A DNA stretch of 64,000 nucleotides from Agapanthus africanus. Taxonomy: Eukaryota > Streptophyta > Magnoliopsida > Asparagales > Amaryllidaceae. The DNA is taken from contig CM057346.1 of NCBI GenBank assembly GCA_030015575.1, positions 563,028,315 through 563,092,314 of the forward strand. The letters run 5' to 3'. Of the stretch, positions 54,547-64,000 are shown one piece after another (position 1 is the first letter of the stretch; every line of letters starts with the position of its first letter). The translations under genes and the position numbers were made by a program. A model generated the notes under the pieces. It ran no database searches and was not told the origin of the DNA. It saw only the letters and a list, made by a program, of their open reading frames with translations.

Positions 54547-55260
54547 CCCGATCAACAACAATAAAACATCTGGAAGCGTAGTCTCGTCAAACCAGTCCAC
54601 ACCATCTATTGCTTCAGCATCGGTCATAAAATCGGCACCAACATTTCCTTCAAGAAAAATATGTGGATTCCGAAACCTATCGAGCAATTCAATCCATAAC
54701 CCTATATCATTTTTATTTTTATTTTTATTTTGGGGTAAAGACTAGTTTTATATTGCCCCGACAAATAATAATACAAAAAAAGGTAGTGACGGCCACATGT
54801 CGACCCCTCGCCCTGAATAAAAGAATATACAATTTGGTTACAACATAAATAAAATGAAATACATCGCATTACACTTGACGCACGGGGCTAAGCATTTCAC
54901 GACAATTCGCAACCAATCCAAATAATAAGATATCATAATATCACAAGAAACATCATCACAATTGTCAATCTCGTAACCCTTTCTAATTGATCTATAGCAA
55001 TTAGACGACGTATTGCCATGCTTTGACATATTGCGAAAACCAAACATAAATTAACGAGTATGTCATCGCATTAATAGGGTTAAACTCTTTAACCGCGTCG
55101 ATACGCAACCCATGGCCAAATGAATCCCAAGACCAACAGAGAAGTAAACATGAATTTCCAAAAAATTTGAAACTCAAGTTCAATTCCGACTCATAAAAAA
55201 ACGTCTATTTGACACCGAAATGGACCTGAAAAAAGCTCGATGGAAGTGAAGACACTCTGA
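54547..55260. other. Unassigned sequence
   Basis: No gene, clear repeat or domain was recognised. There is an ATTTTT repeat near 54706-54732. Open frames are short and on both strands. Confidence 0.4.
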
Positions 55261-57170
55261 GATAGAAAAGAGAAGATTGGGGGTGGGAGTATGGGGGGTG
55301 GCCAGACCCGAGACCACCCAAATGGGTGGCTCGGGTCTGCCCATGCCAAGAGCACCATATCGGTGCTCTAGGGCCCCCACCCTCTCCCGAGAGCATCATT
55401 TGGTGCTTCCGGGCAGGGGCGGTCCCTGTTGGGGCCAAAAATTACACCCTAAGATCGATGTCAATAAGTCAAAATAAAGACCCAAAAATTGAGCCCGGAT
55501 CGAAACCCGAATCTAAGTCAAGTGGGCCTAAGCCCGAACCCAAGTCCAAGCAAGCGGGCCCAAGCCCGGGTCAAGTGGACCCATGCCCAAGTCGAGACCG
55601 AACATGAAGAGGCCGACCTCCCCTATGCCAAGAAGAAAATTATGTAATAAATAATTATGATGTAATTTTCATGCACAAATGTAAAATAAATAGGCAAAAA
55701 GCCAAATTTTTGTAATGCACATGGCTTATGTGCAAAAATAAATAAGCACATGAGATATGCGATGGGCAAAATGGCATTTTGTAAGGCCCAAGAGGCTATA
55801 TGTAAACTTGTAAGCCTATATAAAACAACATGATAATGAAATGAAGCATAATTTTCATTCCCCTAAAAAATTAGGGTTCTGTGCCTCCTTCTCCTTCCTC
55901 AAGGTTTTAAACAATCTCTTTTTTTGAATTAAATCAAGAGTTAACTCTTCTTTTCCCAAAAAGAAATAATTTTTCACCATAAAACCCTCGAAGGGGAGCT
56001 CAGATCTCCCATCAAATCTCTAAAAGGGAGAGTTTTAATCTCAACACCCTTTTTCTCCAAGATCCAACAAAAAGAGAGGAGGAGGAAGGAACCCATCTTA
56101 GAAAAACCCATTTTAGGAAAGTTCAAGGCTCGGACCTCCTTTCACCATCCAAGATCTAAATCCTTTAGGAGCATAACTCCAAATCAATTTTCGAGAAGTT
56201 CAACTCCAAGATCCAAATTCTCAAAGGAGTTTAACTCCAAATCCAGACCTTTTAGGAGTTTACCTCCAAATCCAACCCTTTTAGGAGTTTAACTCCAAAT
56301 CCACATCCAATTTCTTCCCTAGGAGCTTAACTCCAAAGCCCTCATGAGTTCAACTCCCAGCCCAGGGGTTTAGCCCTTTCTTCCTCTGGTGTTTCCAATG
56401 GTCGCGTGCCGCTCACATGACACGCTAGCACCCTGCGGCCACACGCAGGGCACGTGACCCGCTGGCGCCCAGCGGTCGCGTGCCGTGCGCGTGACCCGCT
56501 GGCGCCCAGCATCCAAGCGCCTGGCACGTGACCCACCGGCGCTCAGCGTCATGTGTTGTCTCACGCATCCTTAGGACTCTCATCACCCCTCTTTTTCCCA
56601 AACGTTTCCCACTAAAAATACTTCTCCCGTTGGAAAAAATTTCTAACAGGACGCTGCCCTGCATTCCTCAAAGGGCCGCTAGCCCCCTTAACCCCCAGCC
56701 CGCTATTCGGGTAGCGGGACCCCCGTAAACTCTGCGAGGCCCCCGATACATCCAAAACACAACACACGCACTCTGCACATTGAGTTTGCATGACCAGTTT
56801 TACCCGTCAATCGGAGGTTCTCTCGCTCCAAAAGCGAGGGGTAATTAACGGCAGCTTAGTCTACGGCTGACGAAGATTCGGATCCCCACAATCAATAAAC
56901 CCCGGCCTACCCTAGACAGGGGGAATCTGTATATGCATGACAAGAGCGCGCATTTCTATCTCAAGAGGGTAACGAAAAACACTCTACAGTCCCTTCCACG
57001 CATTCCCTGCACTACTCGGATCAAAAACACCATCCCGGAGTGGGTCGAATATGCCAAATATTTCATGTTTAAACTGCAGTTTTTAAAATCAGCCAACACT
57101 TTAAAAACAGTGAGCAATCAAGTTGGTTTTGAATTCAAACGGTCATAAAAAAACAAGTTATGAGTCTATG
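55261..57170 (+). mobile_element. Palindrome-rich LTR-like stretch J
   Basis: The layout parallels the LTRs of A, B and D: long palindromes at the left (55303-55339, 55350-55368), a TATA-like CCTATATAAAACAAC (55815), GGAGTTTAACTCC palindromes (56040-56350), CACGTG or CGCGTG pairs with GCTGGCGCCCAGC (56400-56550), then a tail with GGGGTAATTAACGGCAGC and CCCCACAATCAATAAACC, like the LTR tails. Similarity is in layout more than sequence, so this is probably a diverged Tat LTR. Its limits are uncertain. Confidence 0.45.
55303..55339. other. Long perfect-arm hairpin
   Basis: CAGACCCGAG-A-CCACCCA pairs with TGGGTGG-CTCGGGTCTG around a two-base centre: 17 pairs with a single bulge. A second palindrome, GAGCACC-ATATC-GGTGCTC, follows at 55350-55368. 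Confidence 0.8.
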
Positions 57171-57173
57171 GAT

Positions 57174-57186
57174 GGCTCTGATACCA
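57174..57186 (-). promoter_or_regulatory. Orphan initiator tRNA-Met primer site
   Basis: The complement of 57174-57186 is TGGTATCAGAGCC, next to a possible LTR end (TGGGCAGG, 57190). It points to a minus-strand copia-like element whose coding part is missing or replaced by stretch J. Confidence 0.5.
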
Positions 57187-57189
57187 CTA

Positions 57190-58430
57190 TTGGGCAGGTA
57201 GTCACCCTATCCAATGAGGTCGCCATGGCACCAACGGATCCCTCAGCAGCTACTTTTTACGCATGCCCCCTCAGGAGGACTACAACCAGCTAGAACACTT
57301 TCCGATCTCGGGACACCCTGAGGGTAAGAGCCTATATTTCGCCACACTGTCACACAGTGAGAACCTACAAGCACGTTAGCGGTAGGTGCCACGATATATA
57401 TGTGCATTCTATATTTCCTTTTCATAATGTTTTCTGTAATACTTGTGTGAGAAGGAAAGTGCTAGATAATGTGATTATCTAAATGATGGGATTGCGTTAA
57501 TAGGATTAATGTAAAATAAAATAAACTTATACGTTGTAGGAACCAACTTTTTCTAAAAAAGGAAATTTTAGTCGATTCTTTTGCTTTGTATCATGGCATT
57601 CGGCTAGGAATGTCCTGCACCTCATTCGATAAGGAAAGAGACTTGATCCTGTCACAGGGAGTTCGCTCTTGGGTAAAAGTTTATGTCATTATAATTGTTT
57701 TTGTAACCGTATTCTTTTGCTTTGCGTCGTGATATTCGGTTAGGAATATCCTGCACCTCATTCTATGAGGAAAGAGTCTAGATCCCTTCACGGGGAGTTC
57801 ACTCTTAAGCAAAGGTCTACACAGCTATAAACATTCAAAACCACTCGATTCCTACGATGAGATCAAGTTCATTATGTAGACGGTTTTATTCAAAACCAGC
57901 TGTAGCCCTCTGTCATTTCAGGGAGTAGAGTACTTAATATTCGTACTACATTTGTTGATGTTTAGTCAAGGTGTAGTGTACGGTAACTAACTGATGTCTT
58001 TCTGCTTGCATGTAATGAGATTAGCTAGGTCATTCGTACGACTTTGTTGATATTTAGTCAAGGGTCGTGCGGGTGGGTCTAAATTAATCACGAAATGACG
58101 GGCTAAACTTGACTGGGACTCTTTGATTTGTTGATCTTTAGTCTAGGTCATAAAGTCCTAGGGGCAAAAACGACATCGGGAGTTTCAAGTGTTGAAACTT
58201 GCAATGGGATTGCATACCTTCTATGGAGTGGGGTAATTTGTTGATCTTTAGTCAAAATTACCACGCCGTGATAGATTGGGTCCCGATTCCTATTGTGAGT
58301 AATTGTTACTTCCGGGAGATTTTTTATACAAAATCCCGGCTAGTTCTCATTTTTGGGTTTGAAGGAGAATTCAACAGAACAGTGGGAGCCATTCTGATTA
58401 GATAAATGTACCAATCTAATCAAGATTAGA
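57190..58430. repeat. Non-coding region with two direct-repeat families
   Basis: A 136-bp unit starting ATTCTTTTGCTTTG and holding TCCTGCACCTCATTC occurs twice (57575, 57711). The motif TTTGTTGAT-N-TTTAGTC occurs four times (about 57950, 58042, 58126, 58228) at spacings of about 84-102 bases. No gene is seen. The left part may be an LTR next to the primer site at 57174. Confidence 0.5.
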
Positions 58431-58920
58431 GTGCACGCTGAGTGTTTCTTTTCTCTCTCTCTGGCAGCGACCTTGGACTGACCTTAAACTAAGACTCGTT
58501 AACCACATTGACCGACCTTTTTACAAACTCATTATTTTAGGATGTCTGGATTGCCCTAATCCATGACATAGTCGCATATGTCCTTACCTATCCTACTTTC
58601 CCTTCTGCTAACTCCAGAACTCTCTGTATTCGGTACAGAGATCCATATTGTTTGGAAGGCCATCGTATAGTTAGATACGAACTCGATGAAATTGTTTCAG
58701 TCTGAGAATGGCCACTGGTTCTGGATTAGATGAATGGTTTGTTTGTCTATCCTTCCTACCTTATCTCAAGTTCGAGAGCTCCTTACATATAAGGAGTGTA
58801 TACCAGTTATACTTATTGGATAGTCTTCTTCCAATCCCGAAGTTGGTGCTGAAGGAATGGAAATAGGAAAACCAACTAGTATATGTTTAGTATACAGAAA
58901 AGTAAGATGGAGAGACATCA
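58431..58920. other. Unassigned, possibly decayed copia gag
   Basis: I could not recognise coding sequence. The stretch leads directly into a copia zinc-knuckle remnant, so it probably holds the decayed 5' part of copia G. A pyrimidine-rich TTTTCTCTCTCTCTGGCAG near 58450 looks like a splice acceptor. Confidence 0.35.
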
Positions 58921-61463
58921 AAAGGGGTTGAAGCATGAGAAAAGAAAATTGCGACTGTTGTCATGAGCCTGGGAAATGAAAAAAGCAATACTATGAATAC
59001 CTAACTAACCCCGCTAAAACATTTTGATGTCTCGGATTTTCCGTACGTCTGTGTTTTGAAAAACCGGTTCTCAATAAACTCTAACTCCAGCGTATATAGA
59101 TACCGGATTAGAATCCCACATCTATAAGACGTTACAGATGTTGAGAAGGAGCAGAGAATTGAGAATGAATGATTTTATTCTCAATGTCAGTTTTCGGAGC
59201 AATTGTTGCTATTAAGGAAAATTATCAGGTTTTGCCAGAACGGCAAACTTTTGGTTTCTTTTAACCAAAAGAAAGTTTTCAATTGACAGTACACGGCAAT
59301 TGAGTTAGTGAACTCAAGGGACTTATACATATTGATGTATGTTGTCCAATATCCATACGGACATGGTGTTGGTATTAGGTATTCCGTATTGAGAATGTGA
59401 TTCTCTCTCAGATTGTTCATCCGCGGGTGCGCTCCATGATGAGTAATATTGAGTTGCCTTCTTTGATTTTGGGGATGCGCTAAAAATAGATGCATATCAA
59501 TTGATGCCGGTTCCATCTAAACAAGTGCCTCTTTTCTATGTGTGATATAGAATAGTGTTCATCTTAAAGTTGTTAAGATATGAGGTTATCCGATTAGTGT
59601 TTAAAACCATAATCCGGATAAACTCGAGACACGTTTCGGTAATAGCAATCTGTGGGTTATCCCAAGTTTTCACGAGGGATAGCTTCTACCATTTTCAAGT
59701 TCAAAGTGTTTTGTCCTTGACTCGCCGTATACTTGGTAAAGGAATTTTATGCAAAAGAAATTAGTGGGGGTATGGTAGAACTGGAAATGGTTCCAGAACC
59801 ACAAACGAATACTGAAAGTTTTGTGGAACCTAATGATCCAATTGACCCTGACAGACCATAACTACTCCGCAGATTTAGTAGGCGACTTCAGCCACCCGAG
59901 AGATACTTTGGTTTTCTTGTAGACGGCAACTAGAAGGTTTGCATCATGTGATGATGACCCTACTAGTTATCAGCAAGCCATAAGAAGTGGTGACTTCCAA
60001 CTGATGGCTGGATGCCAAAATTATCCAAGTTGGACTCCATGCACTATAACAAATTATAGACTTTGTTGTGTGCTCCTGAAAGGGGTAAAACCCATAAGGA
60101 GTAAGCAGATCTTTCGAGATCAGTGCAAATAGAAAAATATTAACTTAATAAGGCCAGACTTGTAGTTAACATGTATTCATCAAATGCCCGATATGGATTG
60201 CGATAATACCGTTACTTCATTGTCTGTGATGAAGTCCATATGGATATAACCTGTCACTGTTGTCTTCATGACTATGATATCTGGTATGAGAATAACTATA
60301 ACAACTTTCTAAATTGGATTTAGAAGTGTACGTGTATATGACTCTACAAGAGAGTTATCGTTGTCAGTGGGAGCAGCGGATAGTGTGCAAATTGCTTAAA
60401 TTTATTTGTAGACTAAAGCAAGCATGGCGGAGATGGATCATCTGTTTTGATGCAATGGTCAAAGTGTTTGATTTCATCAAAATTAGAGATGAGCCGGGTA
60501 TTTGTAAGAAAACTGTAGGGAGTACTGTCAAATTCCGCATACTGATGTGGAGGACATACTCTTGATAGGAAGTGATATTCCTATACTACAATTCAATCAA
60601 ACGTTGGTTGTGACATTTGTTTCTCCTATATGGATTTGGATTATTGATTCTGGTGACTAGATTTATAGGTTTAGATCTAGTAAGGAAGTTGGGATTGTCT
60701 AAATTCAGGTATCTTAACACCATTCTTAAAGTGATTTAGAATGGACGACTCTTAGTGAGGTAATGTACCCCGCGGGTAATGGGGTCACTCTCTCTGAAGA
60801 TGTTTTTCGGGACTGATGAAGAGAGCGACTCGCATGAATGACATTCGACATGTTTCGGCATTGAAGTCAATCATGCGATGTTATATACCAGACCGGACAT
60901 TGCTTTGACACTTGGTGTAGCAAGCAAATATTAGTCAAATCCTGGAGAAACATAGAAAGAAGTGAAGAACATATGAGATGTTCTTGGTGTATGGTAATGG
61001 CAGACTCCTTCGGGATTCGATTACCGATTCCAACTTCCGTAGTGACAAGGGTGACAAAGTATCTATCACGAGTCAATTAGTTTACCCTTTTATGAGGAGC
61101 AGTATATTGTAAGAGTTCTAAACGGGATACTGAGGTAGTCAAGGCTCTAGATACTGATTTTGACTCAGCAGAGAATACATCTTAAGAAATTGTCTGGATA
61201 AATACGTTCATTTATGAACATGGTCTGATCAGCTATCTAAACAAAGTTCTAAGGTATGTATCGCTCATTTTGGGAGATAGTTGATTTCCGTGAAGTTGAG
61301 ATTCAGAGAGATATAGACAGAAACGTTGCAGCAGATCCACTCACTAAGGCTGTTTCTCGAACACAGTTTGTGAAACTGTTAGTACAGAAGTTAGGTATGC
61401 AGTAGCATATGAGACATGTGTATACGACACCACAACAATTGGCCTTAAGTGCAAGTGAGAGAT
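58921..61463 (+). pseudogene. Decayed gag-pol of copia G
   Basis: Fragments in copia order: a zinc knuckle relic CDCCHEPGK (about 58951), an integrase end MMSNIELP (59440), GYPK (about 59660), a reverse transcriptase start (VKPIGSKQIF-like, about 60095), VCKLLKFICRLKQAWRRWI (60385), a DILLIGSD-like block (60550), and RNase H VEIQRDIDRNVAADPLTKAV (about 61298). Stops and shifts are everywhere. It ends at the purine tract GTGAGAGAT before the LTR at 61464. Confidence 0.75.
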
Positions 61464-62991
61464 TGTTGGATATAGGTGCCCTCAAGGTAATTATCGTAGT
61501 TGCAGGAATGCAATTATTGAATTCAAGAAGGGCCTATACCAAGAACAGTCTTACTTGAGATGATAGTACGCTGTCTTGTTTGTATTTGTCATTCATAAGT
61601 ATACGTTTTACTTGCTATAACGCATCGCCACTACATGATGATCAAGCCCATATGATCTTTGCTTGACTACCAGGATTATGATAGAGATTACACTAGTGGG
61701 GCCTGGGTAGTCTATAAGCACATCCTTAAAACTCCCTAGTTGTAGGAGTATCGAGATTGGGCATCGGTATTCCGGTTTAGACTAGTGTATACGTTTCATG
61801 ACCCTGTACGGGGCGATGGCTGATCTCATAGCCATTGGTGTTTGACACCGATGATTGTATACAGATGCTCATTGGATGAGTTACACTGGACGGACTCGCC
61901 GAGAACTCTTAGATGGTATTATACTAATCGTCTGATAGCAATTCTCTGGTTACATGAGTACAGGGTAATCCCTAGACCCAAGATTGCCATAGTGTCTTGT
62001 GTGTGTTCCCACTGTACTTAGATTACTATCCTACCATGGCTTTAAAGAGTCGTGCAAATAGGTTTTAGTTGGGTACAGTCCCGAAGCATATGGAGGCAGT
62101 GAGCGGTCGAGAGAATTCGTCTCTCTCGGTATAGGGAGTTGATGTCGCACTGTGCACAGTTGGTTATGACCATAAGTTCTTGGCCAAGACAGACGAGATT
62201 TACTGATAAGTGTTATTAGTAGTTTCTTGAATGGACATTAGCTTGACGTCAACACGACTTGTCGGGTTAGTGGGAGTCTGACGGTTTCCATCTTCCCGAC
62301 CTGGTATGCGACAGTCTTAGATGAAGAGACCGAACTGTACGGTGAATATCACTGATAGGCTCTAGCAAGGTACATACGAGCTTACTTGTCGACCGACTTT
62401 TCATTCAATACATGGGTAGCTATTATGTACAGCCAGTACCGCTAATGTACTTGTAGGTCAACCCGGTGGAGGATTGGTCTGAAAGTGTTTTGGATCAATC
62501 GGATATGATCCTGACCTACTTCCAGCGTATTGTCGGGTGTTTAGAGTCCCACACAGGGAGTTTTCCCGTTTTAGCGAAACAATGTAGTGCACTTATGGCG
62601 ATATGTGCGGGGTCCAATTAAACATGTGCACATGATACTACATGTTTTTTTAATCGGACAATTAATACTAGCCGGTTTATGATTGAACCGGGTAATTGAA
62701 TCAAGTGTTGATTTAATGATATCATTTATATATGATGATGCATATATAAACTAGTATTAATGTGTTGTTCTCAACACTCTCTTTTTTGCTACATGTCATA
62801 TTACATATCATATCATGTACATGGTACATATGATGGTCATGAGTAAATATATATGTACAATGTTATTATATACATATATTTATTTGTTTGTTTACTTTTG
62901 TTATCATTTCTCTTTGCGCAAGGATGAGTTGTATGCTACGGGTCATGTGTTGTGATGAGACATGATGTTTATTGTGCACAAACTCCACCGA
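61464..62991 (+). mobile_element. 3' LTR of copia G
   Basis: Starts TGTTGGATATAGGTGCCCTC after the purine tract, like copia F (TGTTGGCTATAGTGCCCTC). It shares ATTCCGG, GACTCGCCGAGAAC and CTTAGATTACTATCCTACCA-type blocks with F. The right end is not clear; the next element begins at 62995. Compared with F (about 1970 bp) it is likely truncated. Confidence 0.65.
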
Positions 62992-62994
62992 TGA

Positions 62995-63428
62995 GCTGTT
63001 TGGTTGCAGGATTATGGAATTTGGATTCTAAAATATTACGGTTGAAATTTCTGGATTTGGTAATTTGTTGTTTGGTTGGTTTTGGATTCCTAGTATTGGA
63101 TTTGTAGATTCTTGTAATTTTTGTTTGGTTGGTGAAAAAAAATGGGATTTGGATTTGAGGATTTTAGAGAGAGATAGAGAGAGGGAGGATTGTTAAATAA
63201 ATAAAGTGCATGAGCCCCATCTAAAAGTACAATGAATAGTGCCAAATCCTTGAAAATCCTTGAAAATTTTTAGGATTCCATAATTCTTGTTTTGTGGTGG
63301 GTCCCCCATAAAAAACAAAGGAATCCTAAAAATCCTAATCTTGCAACCAAAAACAAAATTATGGAATCCTAGGATTCCACGATCCAAAATCCAAATCCAA
63401 ACTCATAATCCTGCAACTAACCAGGCCC
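62995..63428. mobile_element. MITE next to the pyridoxal kinase gene
   Basis: Terminal inverted repeats: GCTGTTTGGTTGCAGGATTA at the left and, inverted, GGGCCTGGTTAGTTGCAGGA at the right, continuing into ATTATG and TTTGGATT on both sides. Flanking TGA at 62992-62994 and 63429-63431 is a three-base target duplication. The GGGCCTG end and three-base duplication resemble PIF/Harbinger (Tourist-like) MITEs, although those usually prefer TTA/TAA. No coding sequence is present. Confidence 0.75.
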
Positions 63429-63525
63429 TGATCGCTCCAAACAAACCCAAATGGGAAACAGATCAGTGCTACAATCGTAATTAATCCCTCACCAACCCAA
63501 TTGTCTATCTCCCTCTGATGACCAT
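63429..63525 (+). promoter_or_regulatory. Proximal upstream region of pyridoxal kinase
   Basis: Only 97 bases lie between the MITE and the ATG. They include pyrimidine-rich CCCTCACC and TATCTCCCTC runs that suit a plant 5' UTR. No TATA box is seen here, so the promoter probably lies within or beyond the MITE. Confidence 0.4.
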
Positions 63526-63795
63526 ATGAAAGTCTCGCTCCCCTGCCGCCGCCCCAGCCTTCTTCCTAAGCTCCGTAGGTCAAACTTTTTCCTTGCACTC
63601 AAACCCCTCATCGCTCCATTTTTTCCTTTTACTCCATCTCTCTTTTCTAAAATTCTTAAAAATCTCTCCTTTTTGGCCCCTTTTAGGTCCAAGGTCTTCC
63701 TGGTCAAATCCCTAATGGCGCCTCCACCGATTCTCTCTTTGGCGCTTCCATCCGAAACAGGCCGCGTCCTCAGCATCCAATCGCACACGGTTCAG
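63526..63795 (+). CDS. SOS4: Pyridoxal kinase, exon 1
   Basis: Pyridoxal kinase phosphorylates pyridoxal and related vitamin B6 forms with ATP (salvage pathway to pyridoxal 5'-phosphate); the Arabidopsis gene is SOS4. The end of this exon reads MAPPPILSLALPSETGRVLS followed by IQSHTVQ, the near-invariant N-terminus of plant pyridoxal kinase. Codons end in phase with a splice donor CAG/GTGAAT at 63795/63796; a GYVGN-type continuation is expected in exon 2. From the ATG at 63526 the exon adds 63 residues rich in Arg, Lys, Ser, Leu and Phe before the internal ATG at 63715, which looks like an organelle transit peptide. Either ATG may be used. This is the only host gene seen and appears intact as far as visible. 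Confidence 0.9.
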
Positions 63796-64000
63796 GTGAA
63801 TTTCGTTCCCTATTTTTATTCTTATTCTTACGATTTTACTGCCCTCATTGATGTTTTGTTTAAAGTTATTCTTGATGTTTTTCATTGTCCCTAACCTTTG
63901 AGGTCAGCTTCATGAATTCATTTCCTTTGCTAGAAGACAATTTAATCAATTGAATAAACACCATTTTTAATTGTCCCTAAAGACATTTTAATCAATTGGA
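63796..64000 (+). other. Intron 1 of pyridoxal kinase (start)
   Basis: Begins GTGAATTTCG after the CAG and is T-rich, as plant introns are. Its acceptor is outside the window. Confidence 0.8.

Overview
This is a nuclear window from a flowering plant, almost certainly a repeat-rich one. The evidence is: Ty3/gypsy Tat-type and Ty1/copia retrotransposon proteins, GT-AG introns, initiator-methionine tRNA primer sites, MITE-like elements, and exon 1 of plant pyridoxal kinase at the right edge (63526-63795). About 98 percent of the window is mobile-element sequence. Every element gene seen has stop codons or frameshifts, so they are relics.

The left 53 kb reads as one nest of retrotransposons. From outside in: copia F (+, 50233-53167 kept) is split by Tat element D (+, 43198-50232). 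D is split by Tat element C (-, 26413-43197). C is split in its gag by copia E (-, complete, 31338-41311) and in its 3' part by Tat element B (-, from 26412 leftwards). B is split in its gag by Tat element A (-, from 21177 leftwards). The window starts inside A. The other halves of A, B, C, D and F should lie to the left of base 1. A separate 3.2 kb solo LTR (K, 46241-49456) sits inside the LTR of D with a clean GCCAC target duplication.

Element A is the richest. In element order, on the minus strand, it has a 3.0 kb LTR (18178-21177), primer site, gag with an array of S-V-F-x-R-L motifs, protease, a second copy of the gag zinc module, reverse transcriptase/RNase H, a second (archaeal-type) RNase H, integrase, and about 3.7 kb of mixed tandem repeats. 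On the opposite strand it carries a spliced antisense gene (721-4844) for a plant-mobile-domain protein. D keeps the start of the same antisense gene, and C may keep an end.

The LTRs of A, B and D, and a related stretch at 55.3-56.6 kb, are built largely from short palindromes (arms of 5-6 bp around a TTA/TAA-like centre, plus paired CACGTG boxes). The arm sequence changes from block to block while the layout is kept. This palindrome vocabulary, and the antisense mobile-domain gene, are the two features I find most unusual.

Right of the nest (53.2-63.0 kb) are two MITE-like elements, a palindrome-rich LTR-like stretch, short direct repeats and a very decayed copia (G, about 58.9-62.99 kb). 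A third MITE-like element (62995-63428) ends about 100 bp upstream of the pyridoxal kinase start codon. LTR ends given as approximate were set by eye from TG...CA ends, primer sites and similarity between copies. No alignment was run.
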